Positions 33,680 to 45,359 of a DNA stretch of 64,000 nucleotides are shown piece after piece. A program made the position numbers and the translations under genes. The notes under the pieces are model-generated. The model was not told where the DNA came from, searched no databases, and worked only from the letters and a program-made list of their open reading frames with translations. How positions within the stretch are numbered: position 1 is the first letter of the stretch; each line of letters opens with the position of its first letter. Origin of the DNA: Aplidium turbinatum. Its lineage: Eukaryota > Chordata > Ascidiacea > Aplousobranchia > Polyclinidae. Location: NCBI GenBank assembly GCA_918807975.1, contig OU964922.1:16170329-16234328 (forward strand), read 5' to 3'.

Positions 33680-34040
33680 GCTGCAGGAGTTGCCGGAAGA
33701 ATGTCAGAGTTTGACAGTCGACCGCCTCACGTACTCCACTCCGGATTTTCTGTCTAGGTTGACTCCCGTAGCCTTTTCCAGGACTGGATGTAGCCGCAAG
33801 ACAGCGGAGATTTTTGAACCAGGGTTGTTTGCCTTCCCATAGGCCTAGACAAACTGCCGTCCAAGGCTGACTGGCTCCGTCTGACCGGCTGTTGTACTGT
33901 CTTTTGTCTGACCTCTCACCTGTAACCTGTCTGACATGGTTAGACCTGCCAGGGGCTACGAGCCCCAGTCGGTATAGCCCACAGGATCCTTAAGGTACTC
34001 AAGCCTCCCCACCACGGCAAAGTAACAAGTACGGGAGAGA
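33680..34040 (+). mobile_element. Candidate 3' end of a non-LTR retrotransposon
   Basis: Composition shifts sharply to higher GC. CCAGGGGCTACGAGCCCCAG and AAGCCTCCCCACCACGGCAA resemble the conserved 3' tails of LINEs common in marine invertebrates, and the tail returns to AT-rich sequence at ~34040. The open frame 33570-33842 starts in the satellite, so it is chimeric. The clade is not determined. Confidence 0.45.
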
Positions 34041-35084
34041 ATCCGTACCATAGTAGAAGATAAATTAAAAGTTTCGGCATTAGGCCTACATAGAATGTAA
34101 ATTCATCTCTCCAGTACCGTAGCAATGAAAGATAAATAAATAGGGGAATTAGGAAAAAAAGTATGCAAAATAAAGTGACCTAACAAATGAAAAATAACCT
34201 AAAAGCACAAAAAGTGACTTTTGGTAACTTTATAACTTCTTAAATATTGACCCCACAACCATGAAATTTTTGGTTCTACATTTCTTTTGTTAATTGGTAC
34301 AACTAGAAAAAATGTAACTTTAGTGACAAAAAATCACCCTACTAATTAGCCTACATCATCATAACATAGCATGATGCCTTCTCGTGCCAATGTTCTTTGT
34401 ATACCGGACACTTGTATCATTACTCGATGATGAGCTGATGGATAAGCATTATTGCTATATCTTATCTAAAAACTTTAAAAAAATTGGCCTTTCAGCAACA
34501 AAAGTGCCCTTTTTTCATAATCCTGCCCCCCAGTCAAAAACCGTTCCGGCGCCCCTGAATCTACCTTGTTGAGAGCAAAAATGTAATGCGTCGTTCGGCA
34601 AACACGGTCACATGACGAAACACGGTGTTATGACGAACGGAAACTTACCCAGAGAAATTCACAAATTCCAACAAATTAAAAATACTCTAACTTTATTAAT
34701 CACATTTGAAACGACATAAAAAATTTGGCTGTAGGCTGCTCAAATTGAAAATTGACCACAAAAATGCTGCAGCCTAACGATTGAGTGACTTCAGGTCAAA
34801 ATTTAGTTAAAAAAACTCTTCCGGGTGGGATCCAACTCATTCCCTCGGAAACACCAGCCCGAGAAATATCGTACGCTCCACTGATCCAGTTGAATAAAAT
34901 TGCTGAATTTAGAGCTTATTTATGCACTTTTTTTCACTTTTTCTCTTCTCGTCTGTTGCTTTGAAAGAGGAGGTGAAAGAAAAAGTACGTTATGTCATAC
35001 CGGTCAAATAGTGTTTTAGATTAAAAGACCGGGGCCGGTCAAATAGCCACTGCCTAGTTAATAATGGCTGGTAGAAGCCTTGAA
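34041..35084. other. Non-coding region with a tRNA-like relic
   Basis: AT-rich with no convincing gene. The minus strand of ~34826-34906 reads TGGATCAGTGGAGCG (A-box-like) and GAGTTGGATCCCACC (B-box-like) with tRNA-like spacing. It could be a decayed tRNA or SINE head. Confidence 0.4.
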
Positions 35085-35116
35085 AGCTAGCCCAAAAGAT
35101 AACCCAAAAGCTAGCC

Positions 35117-35208
35117 CACCAAAGCTAGACCAGAAGTTGCACTTCAGATAAAAAGTGTGTGTCGTCACGACAGCGTAGCTGTCGAAGGAAGTAATTTATT
35201 TCAGGTTT
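35117..35208. repeat. Direct repeat, copy 1 (empty hAT-MITE site)
   Basis: CACCAAAGCTAGACCAGAAG through GTAATTTATTTCAGGTTT matches 37790-37884. It holds the uninterrupted target CACCAAAG (35117-35124), which is duplicated around the MITE at 37296-37789. Upstream GCTAGCCCA-type words recur at 35092-35115 and 37251-37287. Confidence 0.75.
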
Positions 35209-35596
35209 AAAAATTTAATTCTGTGTAGGTTATTTAAACGTAATATGATGAATATTTCGCTAACACTATGTAATTCGAGACTTCCCGTGGTGTAAGCTCT
35301 TAGGCTACGAATGAATCTGAATGTTTTAATCACGAGTATGATACAATTTATTAAATGCTTTACCAGGGAAACAACCATGTTTGCGGTTATTTAACATTAC
35401 AGGTGTTTCTTGATGCTGTGCATTGGATGTTTTAATCGCATCTCGTAGGCGTTAATAATTATCTTGCCTTAATTTCTTTCATTAAAACTTCATTAGCCTA
35501 CATATGATAGTTTGTAAATGACCTGATTTTAACTATTTTTCATCTTCGCTTCGAAGTACTGCCATAATTGGTACCGTATTACAATACAAGTCTTAA

Positions 35597-37159
35597 CCGT
35601 ATTAAGACTGGGGCTGGCATAATGTGCCCGCGCCAATTTCAAACAATTGTATTTTAATGGGCATACGTGCTATTAAGCTGAAACTTCTTGACTTTTCCTA
35701 AATATTACTTGGCTAAACGTATTTAAAGTTACTTGATTCGGTTTGGGAGATATTTTACCGTTTTTAGCATGTACCTTGAAATATTTCATTGATTTGCTCC
35801 TGGAGTGAGAGCAGATTGCGCCTGGTTGGTTTCTTTTATAAAAAGAGTGACAGATCAACGATTGTTTATCAAAAGCGCTAAGCCGAGTCGCCTAATGAGC
35901 TTATCGCGCGTGTAATTTGATTAGTTGTGAAGAAGACACTGCATGATATCAATTACCGACTTGCGTCTAGCGAAAATTGTATACAATTGCTTCTGTCTGT
36001 GACTGAAACAAAACCATTTATTTTACGCTGATTGCACATCATTGCACAATAAATCAACGCGAAAAGTGTGGCATTATAAGCTGGAAATAGACTAGTTTAC
36101 ATTGATAATACCGGATAGTCGAAATTGATGATATTTTTAATACGGTAGTAAAATTGTTTCATTTCGCAATCGTTCAACTTTAAAAGTCGAATATTTATAA
36201 GTCAATTTTTGATGTTTTTTTCCACAATTTTTACAGCATCGGCAACCATTTTTATTCAGTAATTTTCTAGCCGACAAAACTGCGCTGTTACATATTTCGT
36301 CGATTCAACTATTAGCGACAGCTATTAGGTGTAAAAACATGAAGATCGGCTGACGGATATCTTCAGTTACTAAGCATTGCGGCATTGTCAAGCTGTAAGC
36401 AAATACAATTTATTATTCAAGTTCAATGAGACTTGATTCTAGGTGGCTGGTAATGCTCAATATTGCCAAATTTCAACGTCCTCAGTTGTTCAATTTACGT
36501 AAATATAACCGATTTTGTCGGCGGACATATTCTTCCTGGAATAACCTACTTCAAAGTTTGGTTGCTTTGTCTACATCAGTTTTTCGTCTTTAGATGTACC
36601 CCTAATGTGAAATCGGGTAAATGAAACAAATATCGACAGAAATCTGCCTATATCTCAAGCAACAGTTGTTTTCGTTCTTCGCATCTTTCCAAACAAACTG
36701 AAGTCAAATAAACAATTTTCATGTCTAAGCACTGTGGTCAAACGTTGAGTCGATATAATAATGTCGCACTTTTGCCGGCTGGATAATTACAGAGTAAATA
36801 GATTCTTGGCAGTTGATGAGCCGTTACGGTTGTTGGTGTGAGAGACAGAACGCAAAGTGTGACGCGGTATTACAGTGACGTCATTATCTTAAGCAGAGCA
36901 AGCCTTGTTTCTTTATTATAATTCACATCTAACTTTGGCGATTTGACTGCTGTCTAATAAATTCATTGCAGCTATGGACATACATATGATTCGAAGACAA
37001 GTTTGAATTTGTTGGAAAGTCAGATAAATTTTCTTTCACTTGGTAAAATATCTAAGTGACAGCATGTATATCAAAGGCGTAACAAACGTTCAAAAACCGC
37101 GGGCGTTTTATGCCCCCCCCCAACTCAAGGAATCCTTTGAGAACCCAGTCTTAATACGG
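35597..37159. mobile_element. TTAA-flanked non-autonomous DNA transposon (piggyBac-like MITE)
   Basis: The ends are CCGTATTAAGACTGGG (35597) and its exact reverse complement CCCAGTCTTAATACGG (37144-37159), each flanked by TTAA (35593-35596 and 37160-37163). Similarity continues inward (GGCATAA-GTGCCCGCG). TTAA duplication is the piggyBac hallmark. At 1,563 bp with no coding capacity it must depend on a transposase supplied elsewhere. Confidence 0.75.
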
Positions 37160-37295
37160 TTAAACACACCTAAAGTGTACTTTAAGATCATAATGGTTTA
37201 TTAACGTTATTTTTATAATGTTTCTTGCTCAACCAACATACAAAGTTAACCCAAAAGCTAGCCCAGAAGCTAGCCCAGAAGCTAGCCCACCAAAG

Positions 37296-37789
37296 CAGCG
37301 ATATCTAAAGAAGGGGATACGCAAGCTTTTATTACGTCTGACAATAGAATGGCTTTTGTTTATCGTAAGTAATCTGTGTTTATCATAAAATGACAATAGG
37401 CACCGATAGTAGTTTAATAAATCTTGTTATAATAACTTGCATTGCGCTATTAGCATCAGGCCTAGATATTCACAGCTACTCATGGTTGCTTGTTAATTCA
37501 ACTACTCATATACCTGCTTTACATCTAGCCTACTGCAAAGGCTTTTTTTATAAAAAACAGCTTACTGGCAACTTTTCAACTGACTTTGTAGACAAGTATT
37601 CTTTGAATATGCTCTACGTAACGTTTGCTAACTGTCTTCTGTAGCTCATTGTACCAGCTGCACTACAAAACTTTCTACGATTTTAAAAAGAACCACATGT
37701 TTAAAGCACTACAAGCTACCGTCCTGGTAGTGTCATGAGAATAAGACAATAGCTGCGAGCCTTCATATCCCCTTCTCTAGATATCCCTG
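37296..37789. mobile_element. hAT-type MITE, 494 bp
   Basis: The left end CAGCGATATCTAAAGAAGGG pairs with the right end (reverse complement CAGGGATATCTAGAGAAGGG) over ~30 bp. The 8-bp duplication CACCAAAG lies at 37288-37295 and 37790-37797. The paralogous segment at 35117 shows the empty site. The 84-codon frame 37390-37644 inside has no recognisable content. Confidence 0.8.
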
Positions 37790-37884
37790 CACCAAAGCTA
37801 GCCCAGAAGTTGCATTTCAGATAAAAAGTGTGTGATGTCACACCAACAGCGTAGCTGTCGAAGGAAGTAATTTATTTCAGGTTT
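37790..37884. repeat. Direct repeat, copy 2, abutting the Polinton ATPase
   Basis: Second copy of 35117-35208. It ends TTTATTTCAGGTTT immediately before the ATPase reading frame, giving that frame a splice-acceptor-like boundary. Confidence 0.7.
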
Positions 37885-38479
37885 CTTGGTGGCTGGTCCA
37901 ACTCAATCTGGAAAAACTTGTTTTGTTTCGAAGTTAGTTCAACACGCTTCAATGCTTATACAACCTCCAATTTTGAAAATATTCTGATGTTACTCAGAAT
38001 GGCAAGTTGCGTATGAACAGCTTAGGGGTATTGAATTTATAGACGGTTTACCATCAATGGAAAGTTTGGACAATTCTCAAACAAAATTAATGATCATCGA
38101 TGATTGTATGGGAAGTTTTGAAAAGAACTTGTCTAATTTATTTACAAAAAAGTCACACCTTAAAAACTTGAGTGTGATTCACATAGTGCAAAATATATTC
38201 CATAAAAGCGTTGGTCATCGCACGGTTAGCTTTACACGTTTAAACGCTCACTATCTAGTCTTGTTTAAAAACCCGCGAGATGTGACACAAGTGCGCCACT
38301 TAGCAAAACAAATGCTTCCAACTAATATAGATATTATGCAAGAAGCATTTCGTGATGCAACTTTACGCTCATACGGCTTTCTTCTCGTGGATTTGAAGCA
38401 AGAAACCCCTGATTATCTGAGGTTAAGAACTAACATGTTTCCTGGTGAAAGACAAGTTGCTTACGTTTCAAAAGTATAA
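37885..38479 (+). pseudogene. Polinton packaging ATPase (fossil)
   Basis: FLVAGPTQSGKTCF is the Walker A motif with the flanking residues typical of the Polinton FtsK/HerA-type ATPase. LMIIDDCMG is the Walker B strand and IVQNIFHKS follows. In living relatives this enzyme pumps DNA into capsids. Confidence 0.75.
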
Positions 38480-38523
38480 AAACCTGCATTTGTTAGAAAA
38501 TATCATCATTTGCAAACATATCA

Positions 38524-39330
38524 GTGCGACTGGAAAGAAACGCTTCTGCTTTTCAAACGCTTGCTACCTGTAAACCAGCTTTACGAAAAGCCATAATAAA
38601 GGCAGCGAGTCATGATTTAATCCATTGCACTAAACATATTGAAAGGGCACGTCCCTTTAAAACCACATCAAAGAAGGCTTTATCTCATCATAAGCAGACC
38701 TTGAGAACTATAACAAAGAAAAGCGTGTCTTACCAAAAAAGCGAAAGCTTATCCAAAAACCTGGAATTTTAGGAGCTTTGATTGGACCTCTTTTGGGGCA
38801 TATTATTTATAGCATTTATACCTGCAATTAGTTCATTCTTTACAAGAAAATGATGCATACAAGAAAAATGGTGTTAGTTGATCCGAAACATCTCAATGAA
38901 CAAGACAAAATTACAACTGAACAAACCCTCTCCAACTTGGACAAAGAAATAAATGAAATTCTTGCAAGTAGTCTGGCAGATGATGAAAAGGTAAAACTTT
39001 ACCAACAAATCCTACATCGCTACCTGCAATTTCGAACTCAAAAAACTGAACCGCTGCATATAAGTACGGTATTGAACCACAGCTGGAGCAAAGGACTCAC
39101 GAACAAGAAACGAAACAAACAGCAAAGTGAACAGAGAATATTACAAAGTATCCCAGTCAGGTTCGCAAAAAAGGATAACTGTTGATTAACTTTATAAAAG
39201 ACGACCCAAATTTAAAGTGGAAGGATAATGGTGAACTGATTGCCAATGAAAAGGTTGTCCACAATTTAAATATTCAAGATTTGGTCAATGATTCTTTAAG
39301 TGAGTGATAAAACTTTCAACCAACACGATG
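38524..39330 (+). pseudogene. Polinton small proteins (fossil)
   Basis: One frame (38524-38772) has ACKPALRKAIIKAASHDLIH, a signature of a short Polinton protein encoded next to the ATPase. The next (38850-39185, VLVDPKHLNEQDKI) is a second small protein found in the same place in Polintons. Their functions are not known to me. Confidence 0.55.
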
Positions 39331-39722
39331 GAAAACATTGATGAGTGCGTTTAAAAACTCTAACGTTCCCAGACATTTAATCACAAACAAAGCAAGATTG
39401 CAATTCCTTGAAACTAATTTGAACGAACCTCCTTTAGTTTCTACACCGAAAACTAAGGGTCCCCCATCTCTGAAGTCAAAAAGTGAACCTAGAAATAAAA
39501 GGTATTGGGTTTCTTACTGATTATGACTCTTCAACAAATTTATTACAACACAAAAAAGGTTGGAAGTGTAGGTGGAGTTAATGCTTTACAAAGAGCTTCA
39601 ATTAAATCTTCAAAAACAGTGAAAGAGTGGTTGCAAAGTCAACGTGCTTACACACTTCACAAGCCACTAAAAAGGAAATTCTCCCGAAGACGTGTGATTG
39701 GTGGTTCCATAGATGATCAGTG

Positions 39723-40545
39723 ACAAGCCGATTTGATTGGATTGAAACGACGCAATGGTGGTTACAGGTTCTTGCTGACTTGCATCGATGTTTTGTCTAA
39801 GTATGCCACTGTTCCACTTAAAGATTAAACAGGAAAAAGTCTTATTCAAGCATTGAAAACAATTATTACAAAAAGAAAACCGCTACACCTTCAAATGGAT
39901 AAAGGGAATGAATTCACGAATCTCTTATTCCAGATGTTCTTAAAACGAAACAATATCTCTTGTTGCACCACACACAATGCCGAAACAAAGACAAGTATTG
40001 CAGAGAGATTCAATCGCACTTTAAAAACCAAGATGTCTCGATACTTTACAGCTAAAAATACCCTGAGATATGTTAATATTTTACCGGATTTGGTGAGTGT
40101 GTATAGGCTAACCACAGTCATAATCGCTCAATCAAGAAAGCACTGGTTGATGTGACGTTACAAAATCAGGAAGAGGTCAAAACGTTATACGGAGAACCTC
40201 GTGTTTCAAAACAACCAAAACTTCATCTCGGTGATGTAGTAAGAATTATCAAGGAAAGAAAAACGTTTGAGAAAGGTTACCTCCTAAACTGGACAGAGGA
40301 ATTATTTGCAGTACCGTATCTAAAGTATTTAGAGATGATCCACCTGTTTACAAAATTACAGATTATAATAACGAGGATTTGGAAGGATCTTTTTATAACG
40401 CAGAACTTCCAAAAAGTAATCTAGAAAAATGATGAATGCTTGGTAGAAGCTGTTCTGGCAAAGCTCAAGAATAAAGTTCTTGTCAAGTGGTTAGGATATC
40501 CACATTCTTTCAACAGTTGGATTGAAAAAAAAAGAATTACAACGT
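39723..40545 (+). pseudogene. Polinton integrase with chromodomain (fossil)
   Basis: RVE-type integrase motifs are visible: LLTCIDVLSKYA, LQMDKGNEF and SIAERFNRTLKTKMSRYF. A chromodomain-like end follows (LAKLKNKVLVKWLGYPHSFN). In the family this enzyme inserts the element. Confidence 0.75.
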
Positions 40546-40620
40546 CTAAAGCATTAATGTTTATATTCCCAAACAAGGTTTCATTGCGTTATTTTGTATG
40601 TTATTGCTTGTATTGTTAGT

Positions 40621-41070
40621 ATGAATTCGATTGAGATTAAAACAATTTTAGAAAACAATGAGTTTGCAAATGCTTGCTTCAAAGGAGTAGCCTACTTGCT
40701 AGAGATGAGCTTTTAAACTTAGATATTGAACCTCCTGCTTTGTTAGTGGTCAATTTAGACCTCAAAGATTACCAGGTTCCTATACTGGGATGGGTTTCCT
40801 GTCACTACCGAAAGAAAAGAAGTTTATTTTGATCTAATGGGAATAAGACCCTTGTTTCATGATATCTTCAGGTTCGTACCATTACATTGTTCAGACATTG
40901 AATTCAACGATCGCACTATAAAAGATTTCAATTATACCACTTGTGGTCAACATGTCGTTCTTTTTTGTCTTCTGTTCGCTAGAGGTCTCTCTCTTCAAGA
41001 CATTCTTGAAACATGCTCATCAAATTTGAAAGAAAATGATGATAAAGTTCGAAACTTAATTCCTCTATAA
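40621..41070 (+). pseudogene. Polinton adenovirus-type cysteine protease (fossil)
   Basis: DFNYTTCGQHVVLFCLLFAR has the Cys box of the adenovirus-type maturation protease carried by Polintons. The preceding SDIEFNDRTIKDFN is also typical. Confidence 0.65.
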
Positions 41071-41291
41071 ATACCACTTCTCAGTACAAACCAATCATTT
41101 CAAAGATGGACACTGAGATTGAAGCATCACCAGTTTCTTCCATAACAAGTGGAACGACTGGACAACAAAGAGGGGCCTGGAAGTATTCGTTAGCTTTTGT
41201 CTTTCAGGATTTGCTTATTTACATCGTCGTTTGTGCCTTAATTTATAACTTGAGTAACAACACACAACAGAAAACATTTTAGGTACCTGTC

Positions 41292-41579
41292 TTGGATTTA
41301 TTCTGCCAGCAGCGGAAATCAAACGTTAACATGTATCTCACCTTACCATCAAATTCTTCAATGGATATATTCCCAGACAATACACTCACACATTTCAAAG
41401 TAAAGTTACCGCACAAAATTGAGTTGTCTGGTGAATGGGAAGTCGAATTAGTAAACATTCATTACCCCCACTCTTGGTATAATATTTCTGATAAAAACAA
41501 AAAAATGGCAGTTAGTTCACACCAACCACAGGAAGATCGCATTAAGGTGATAGTTACTAGAACTGTAGGCCTATCTGTA
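41292..41579 (+). pseudogene. Polinton minor-capsid-type protein, first part (fossil)
   Basis: MYLTLPSNSSMDIFPDNTLT and SGEWEVELVNIHYPHSWYNI are signatures of the conserved Polinton protein considered a minor capsid (penton-type) protein. It is interrupted by the TA-flanked element at 41580; family-like sequence resumes at 47505. Confidence 0.65.
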
Positions 41580-41699
41580 CCCGCACAACAACGTGTCGTT
41601 GGTCCAACGTTAGACCATCGGAAACGTCCCGTGGGCCCTCCGTTGGTTTCCGACGTTGGCGCGTAACAAATTTGGCCAGCGGGCCACCTTGGGCGAATC

Positions 41700-42490
41700 G
41701 TCAGTCACAAAAATCGGTTGGTTAAACGTCGATCCCCCGGTGGCACACTGTTGGCCAACCCTTTCCCGACCATTTGCCACCTGCGACCAACCTGACGACC
41801 AAACGCTTTCGTTGGTTCGACGTGGGATCCACGACGCAATTTACAACTGTCCTCACTGTGGCGAAAAAAGGCTTGGCTAATCGTAGACCCAACGTTGATG
41901 CACTGTTGGCCAACCCTTTCCCGACCATTTGCCACCTGCGACCAACCTGACGACCAAACGCTTTCGTCGGTTCGACGTGGAATCCACGACGCAATTTACA
42001 ACTATCCTCACTGTGGCGAAAAAAGGCTTGGCTAATCGTAGACCCAACGTTGATGCACTGTTGGCCAACCCTTTCCCGACCATTTGCCACCTACGATCAA
42101 ACGCTTTCGTCGGTTCGACGTGGAATCCATGACGCAATTTACAACTATCCTCACTGTGGCAAAAAAAATGCTTGGCTAATCGTAGACCCAACTTTGGTGC
42201 ACTGTTGGCCAACCTGACGACCAAACGCTTTCGTTGGTTCGACGTGGGATCCACGACGCAATTTAGCCTACAACTATCCTCACTGTGGCAAAAAAGAGTT
42301 GTTTAATCGTAGAACCAACGTTAGTGCACTGTTGGCCAACCTACGACCAAACGCTTTCGTTGGGTCGACGTGGAAGACGCAATTTACTATCATCCCCTCT
42401 GGCGAAAACGATTTGGTTACTCGTGGGCCTAGCGTTTGCCATCATTTGCTAATCTACGACCAAACGCTCACGTTTTGCTCTGACAAGGGT
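41700..42490 (+). repeat. Degenerate tandem array, left arm of the TA-flanked element
   Basis: About five copies of a unit containing ACGACGCAATTTACAACT, TCACTGTGGC-AAAAAA, GGCTAATCGTAGACCCAACG and GACCAAACGCTTTCGTTGG. The ACGCAATTTA marker recurs near 41834, 41989, 42132, 42256 and 42378, with spacing shrinking from 155 to 122 bp. Open frames on both strands here are repeat by-products. One copy carries TAGCCTA (42264-42270) where the others have TA. Confidence 0.85.
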
Positions 42491-45350
42491 TAGACATTAC
42501 GACCTCACCAAACCGAAAACGTTTCTTAACTTTGACCACATGGTGGCGTGTTGTTAACTCACTTTTTTCGAGTTAATCTGTGCTGAAAATGATGACCACG
42601 AAGACGTGGGATCGAGGCCTCAATTCGCAGTAAACCTTATCACTTACCATACTAGCATTCCACTCGGTACAACATTGCTAGTAAAGGCACTCATACAAGC
42701 AAAGAGTAGGACAGATGGCAGTTAAGTTTGTTTTTATTTCTAACCATCACAGCAAAAACAAAGAACATACTAAATATAACAGCGGTCTAGAAAAGGGCAT
42801 GAGGCAAATTAAATCAAATTTCCTGTCTTCCTCTTCTCAAACTTCTCAGTCCTCATCTCTTGCGTATTTCAGCCAGTCTGAAATAGCGGCATGGATATTT
42901 GAATTTGTTGCTGTGGACAAGTCATGGGTTCTTCGTACTCCATCTAAAAATAATAATGTCATTGGGATAAATTGCCAATAGCTGGTCCAAACCAATATGT
43001 CTAGTGGAAAAGGTTGGTTGCTGAAGCCACGTAACTAACTCTAACAAGCAACTTTTTCCCATAAAGCAATGAACTAATCACACTGAAAAAGTTCTGAAAG
43101 TATCTCCCATGGATAAACTCAGAATTACATTGATTACAACAGTCTGGAAAAGAAAATGAGAATTATCCTGCTACAAATAAACTTTGAAATCATTTCTTCA
43201 AAGATTTTGCGAATTACTTCTATTACAAGTACAAAATTTTGATTTTTCGTCACTGTAATAAACACCTTTTTTATGCAACCTTGCATTAAATTAACTACAG
43301 AAGCTTTGTCTGTAGTTATTATTCATTAAAAACTGAGAGTTTGTTGAAAAAGAAACATAAGGTAAAGGGGTAAATGCTTAAGCTGACCATGCTTGTGCTT
43401 GTAGTGAAAAAGGATTATCGAAATCTGATGTAGCCTCATCATCATCCGTCATCACCATCATCCATCATCATCAGCCTATTCCTCACAAATAGAGCAAGTT
43501 TTCATCGACCTGAATATTCAAAACAATTTACTTTAAAATGTGAAAATGACCTTAATGACCTAACAAAAACTTGACCCAATAATTTAGTGTTTTTTTAGAT
43601 TTTATGTTAAAACTAATTGCTTTTAATCAATTAGATCGTACCAAAATTGCAAAATTGCGATACAAGACAGTAGTCTGAGCCACAAAACTGGCGACATAAA
43701 AATAAACAAATTATTGAGGGTGAGCTTTTTTTATCAATGTAGGAGGAAACATTTTGCTTACCAGTGTCCATTTAAAACAAACTGACTTAAAATAAGTAAT
43801 GGTATTGAATTGACTTTTCATTGATCTATTAAACAAGCATCTGGAACCTTTTCGTTACTTTCAGAATCCTTACAAAAAACGCACCGCGCAAGCTTGCTAC
43901 AAAAAGTTGACTTCATCGAAAAAACAGGAGATAAGCTATTTAGTATTATCGAAACTAACACAAAAATCAATGCACTGCACAGTACACACCCAGGTGTGTC
44001 CTAAAATCTAAATTTATGAATAATTATGTATCGGTATTGCATTATAATTAATTATAGTAGGCTACTACATTGAACTAATTGAACCATCTCCTGCTTTATC
44101 AAAAATGCTAACAACAATACAAACAGCGATATGCAGTACCTAGTATACACTCACCAATGCTTTTCCAGGCGACTAATGATATTATTCGAGGCTGGAGCTT
44201 GTAGGCTTAAAATCTTTCGCAATTTCATTGGTTGGACCTTGCTGACATACCAAAGCACCGCAATATTATCTTTGTAATTCGTACAAGCCCTCAAGCCGTC
44301 ACAACTCACTGTGAATAAATTTGAAAGCAGGGCAGCATGGGAAAAAAGTGAAAAAAGAAGAGGATGACCTAATTAACACCAATGCATGACCTAATTAACA
44401 AAGAGCTGTTTATTGCCAGCCAGCAAAGCATGCTTTTGTATCAACATCTGTGAACGTTGAATCAATGAAAATCAATTTCTGCTCTGTTGTCCGGGTGAAT
44501 CTAGTAGTTAAACTTAATTCAATTCAATCAAACTTTGGATTTAATTAAACCACAATTCTATTTGGGTTAAATCACTGGCGAACAAAATCAGGCATTTTAC
44601 ATCGATTCAACATCTTCAAACATTGGATGAATGTGAAAAAATTGGACTTTGCTTTTCAATAGAAACTTTTAGGTCGAAACGAAATACTTCGAAAATTCGA
44701 AGCAAACGAGATGAGAACAACAAGTTTTGTGGCTAAAGGAAGTAATTTGTATTGAACACTCGAAAGTCTGAATGGTTGAGAAATAGTTTTGCCCACCACA
44801 AACATTCATATGATCATTTGTAGGCTACTTTATGGGGGATATTTGCGGTTACTGTAAAAACATGATGAAATTATTTTTTTGGTCCAAATTAAATTATTTT
44901 ATTTTGATGTAGTTAATTCTAGTCAAACGTTAAATACGGCAGATGTAGGCTAACGAAAATTCTTATCCTCAAACAAGACAAAATTTTTGCATTTTGAGTT
45001 TTCTTGGTTGTATTTTCAACAAAATATTATTTTTATATGAATTTTTGGCGACGGCTTATATTTCATTTTCAAAAATTTCCGATATCCAACCGATTTACTG
45101 ACTTATAAACTATTGAAAAGCTGTAAAAACGTTTATCAAAAGATGAATTTCTTTAATCAAATTTATGCAGCATTTGGTCATGCAACATTTTAATATAGGC
45201 TATTTGTATGAGTGATTGTAACACTTTGTTTCGTGAGACTTGTGTTTTCTCTAATTGAAAACTATTTGATTCAATTGCGTAGGCTAAGCATTTTGAATTC
45301 TATGGACTTTGAGTCTGATTGCAAATAAATAAAATAAAATTTAGATTTTT
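42491..45350. other. Interior of the TA-flanked element, non-coding
   Basis: AT-rich sequence of ~2.9 kb. The 88-codon frame 42715-42981 has no recognisable domain. A (CAT/CAC)n microsatellite lies at ~43435-43474. TAGGCTA words are frequent between 44057 and 45290. Confidence 0.55.
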
Positions 45351-45359
45351 TGGCAAAAG

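Noticed and set aside
37390-37644. 84-codon frame with a hydrophobic stretch
   Set aside because: Lies wholly within a 494-bp hAT MITE; no family resemblance.
41705-42254. Overlapping 76-125-codon frames on both strands
   Set aside because: They follow the degenerate tandem array of the TA-flanked element and have no domain or codon signal.
42715-42981. 88-codon frame in the TA-flanked element considered as a transposase
   Set aside because: No catalytic motif, low-complexity Ser-rich centre, and no other frames nearby.
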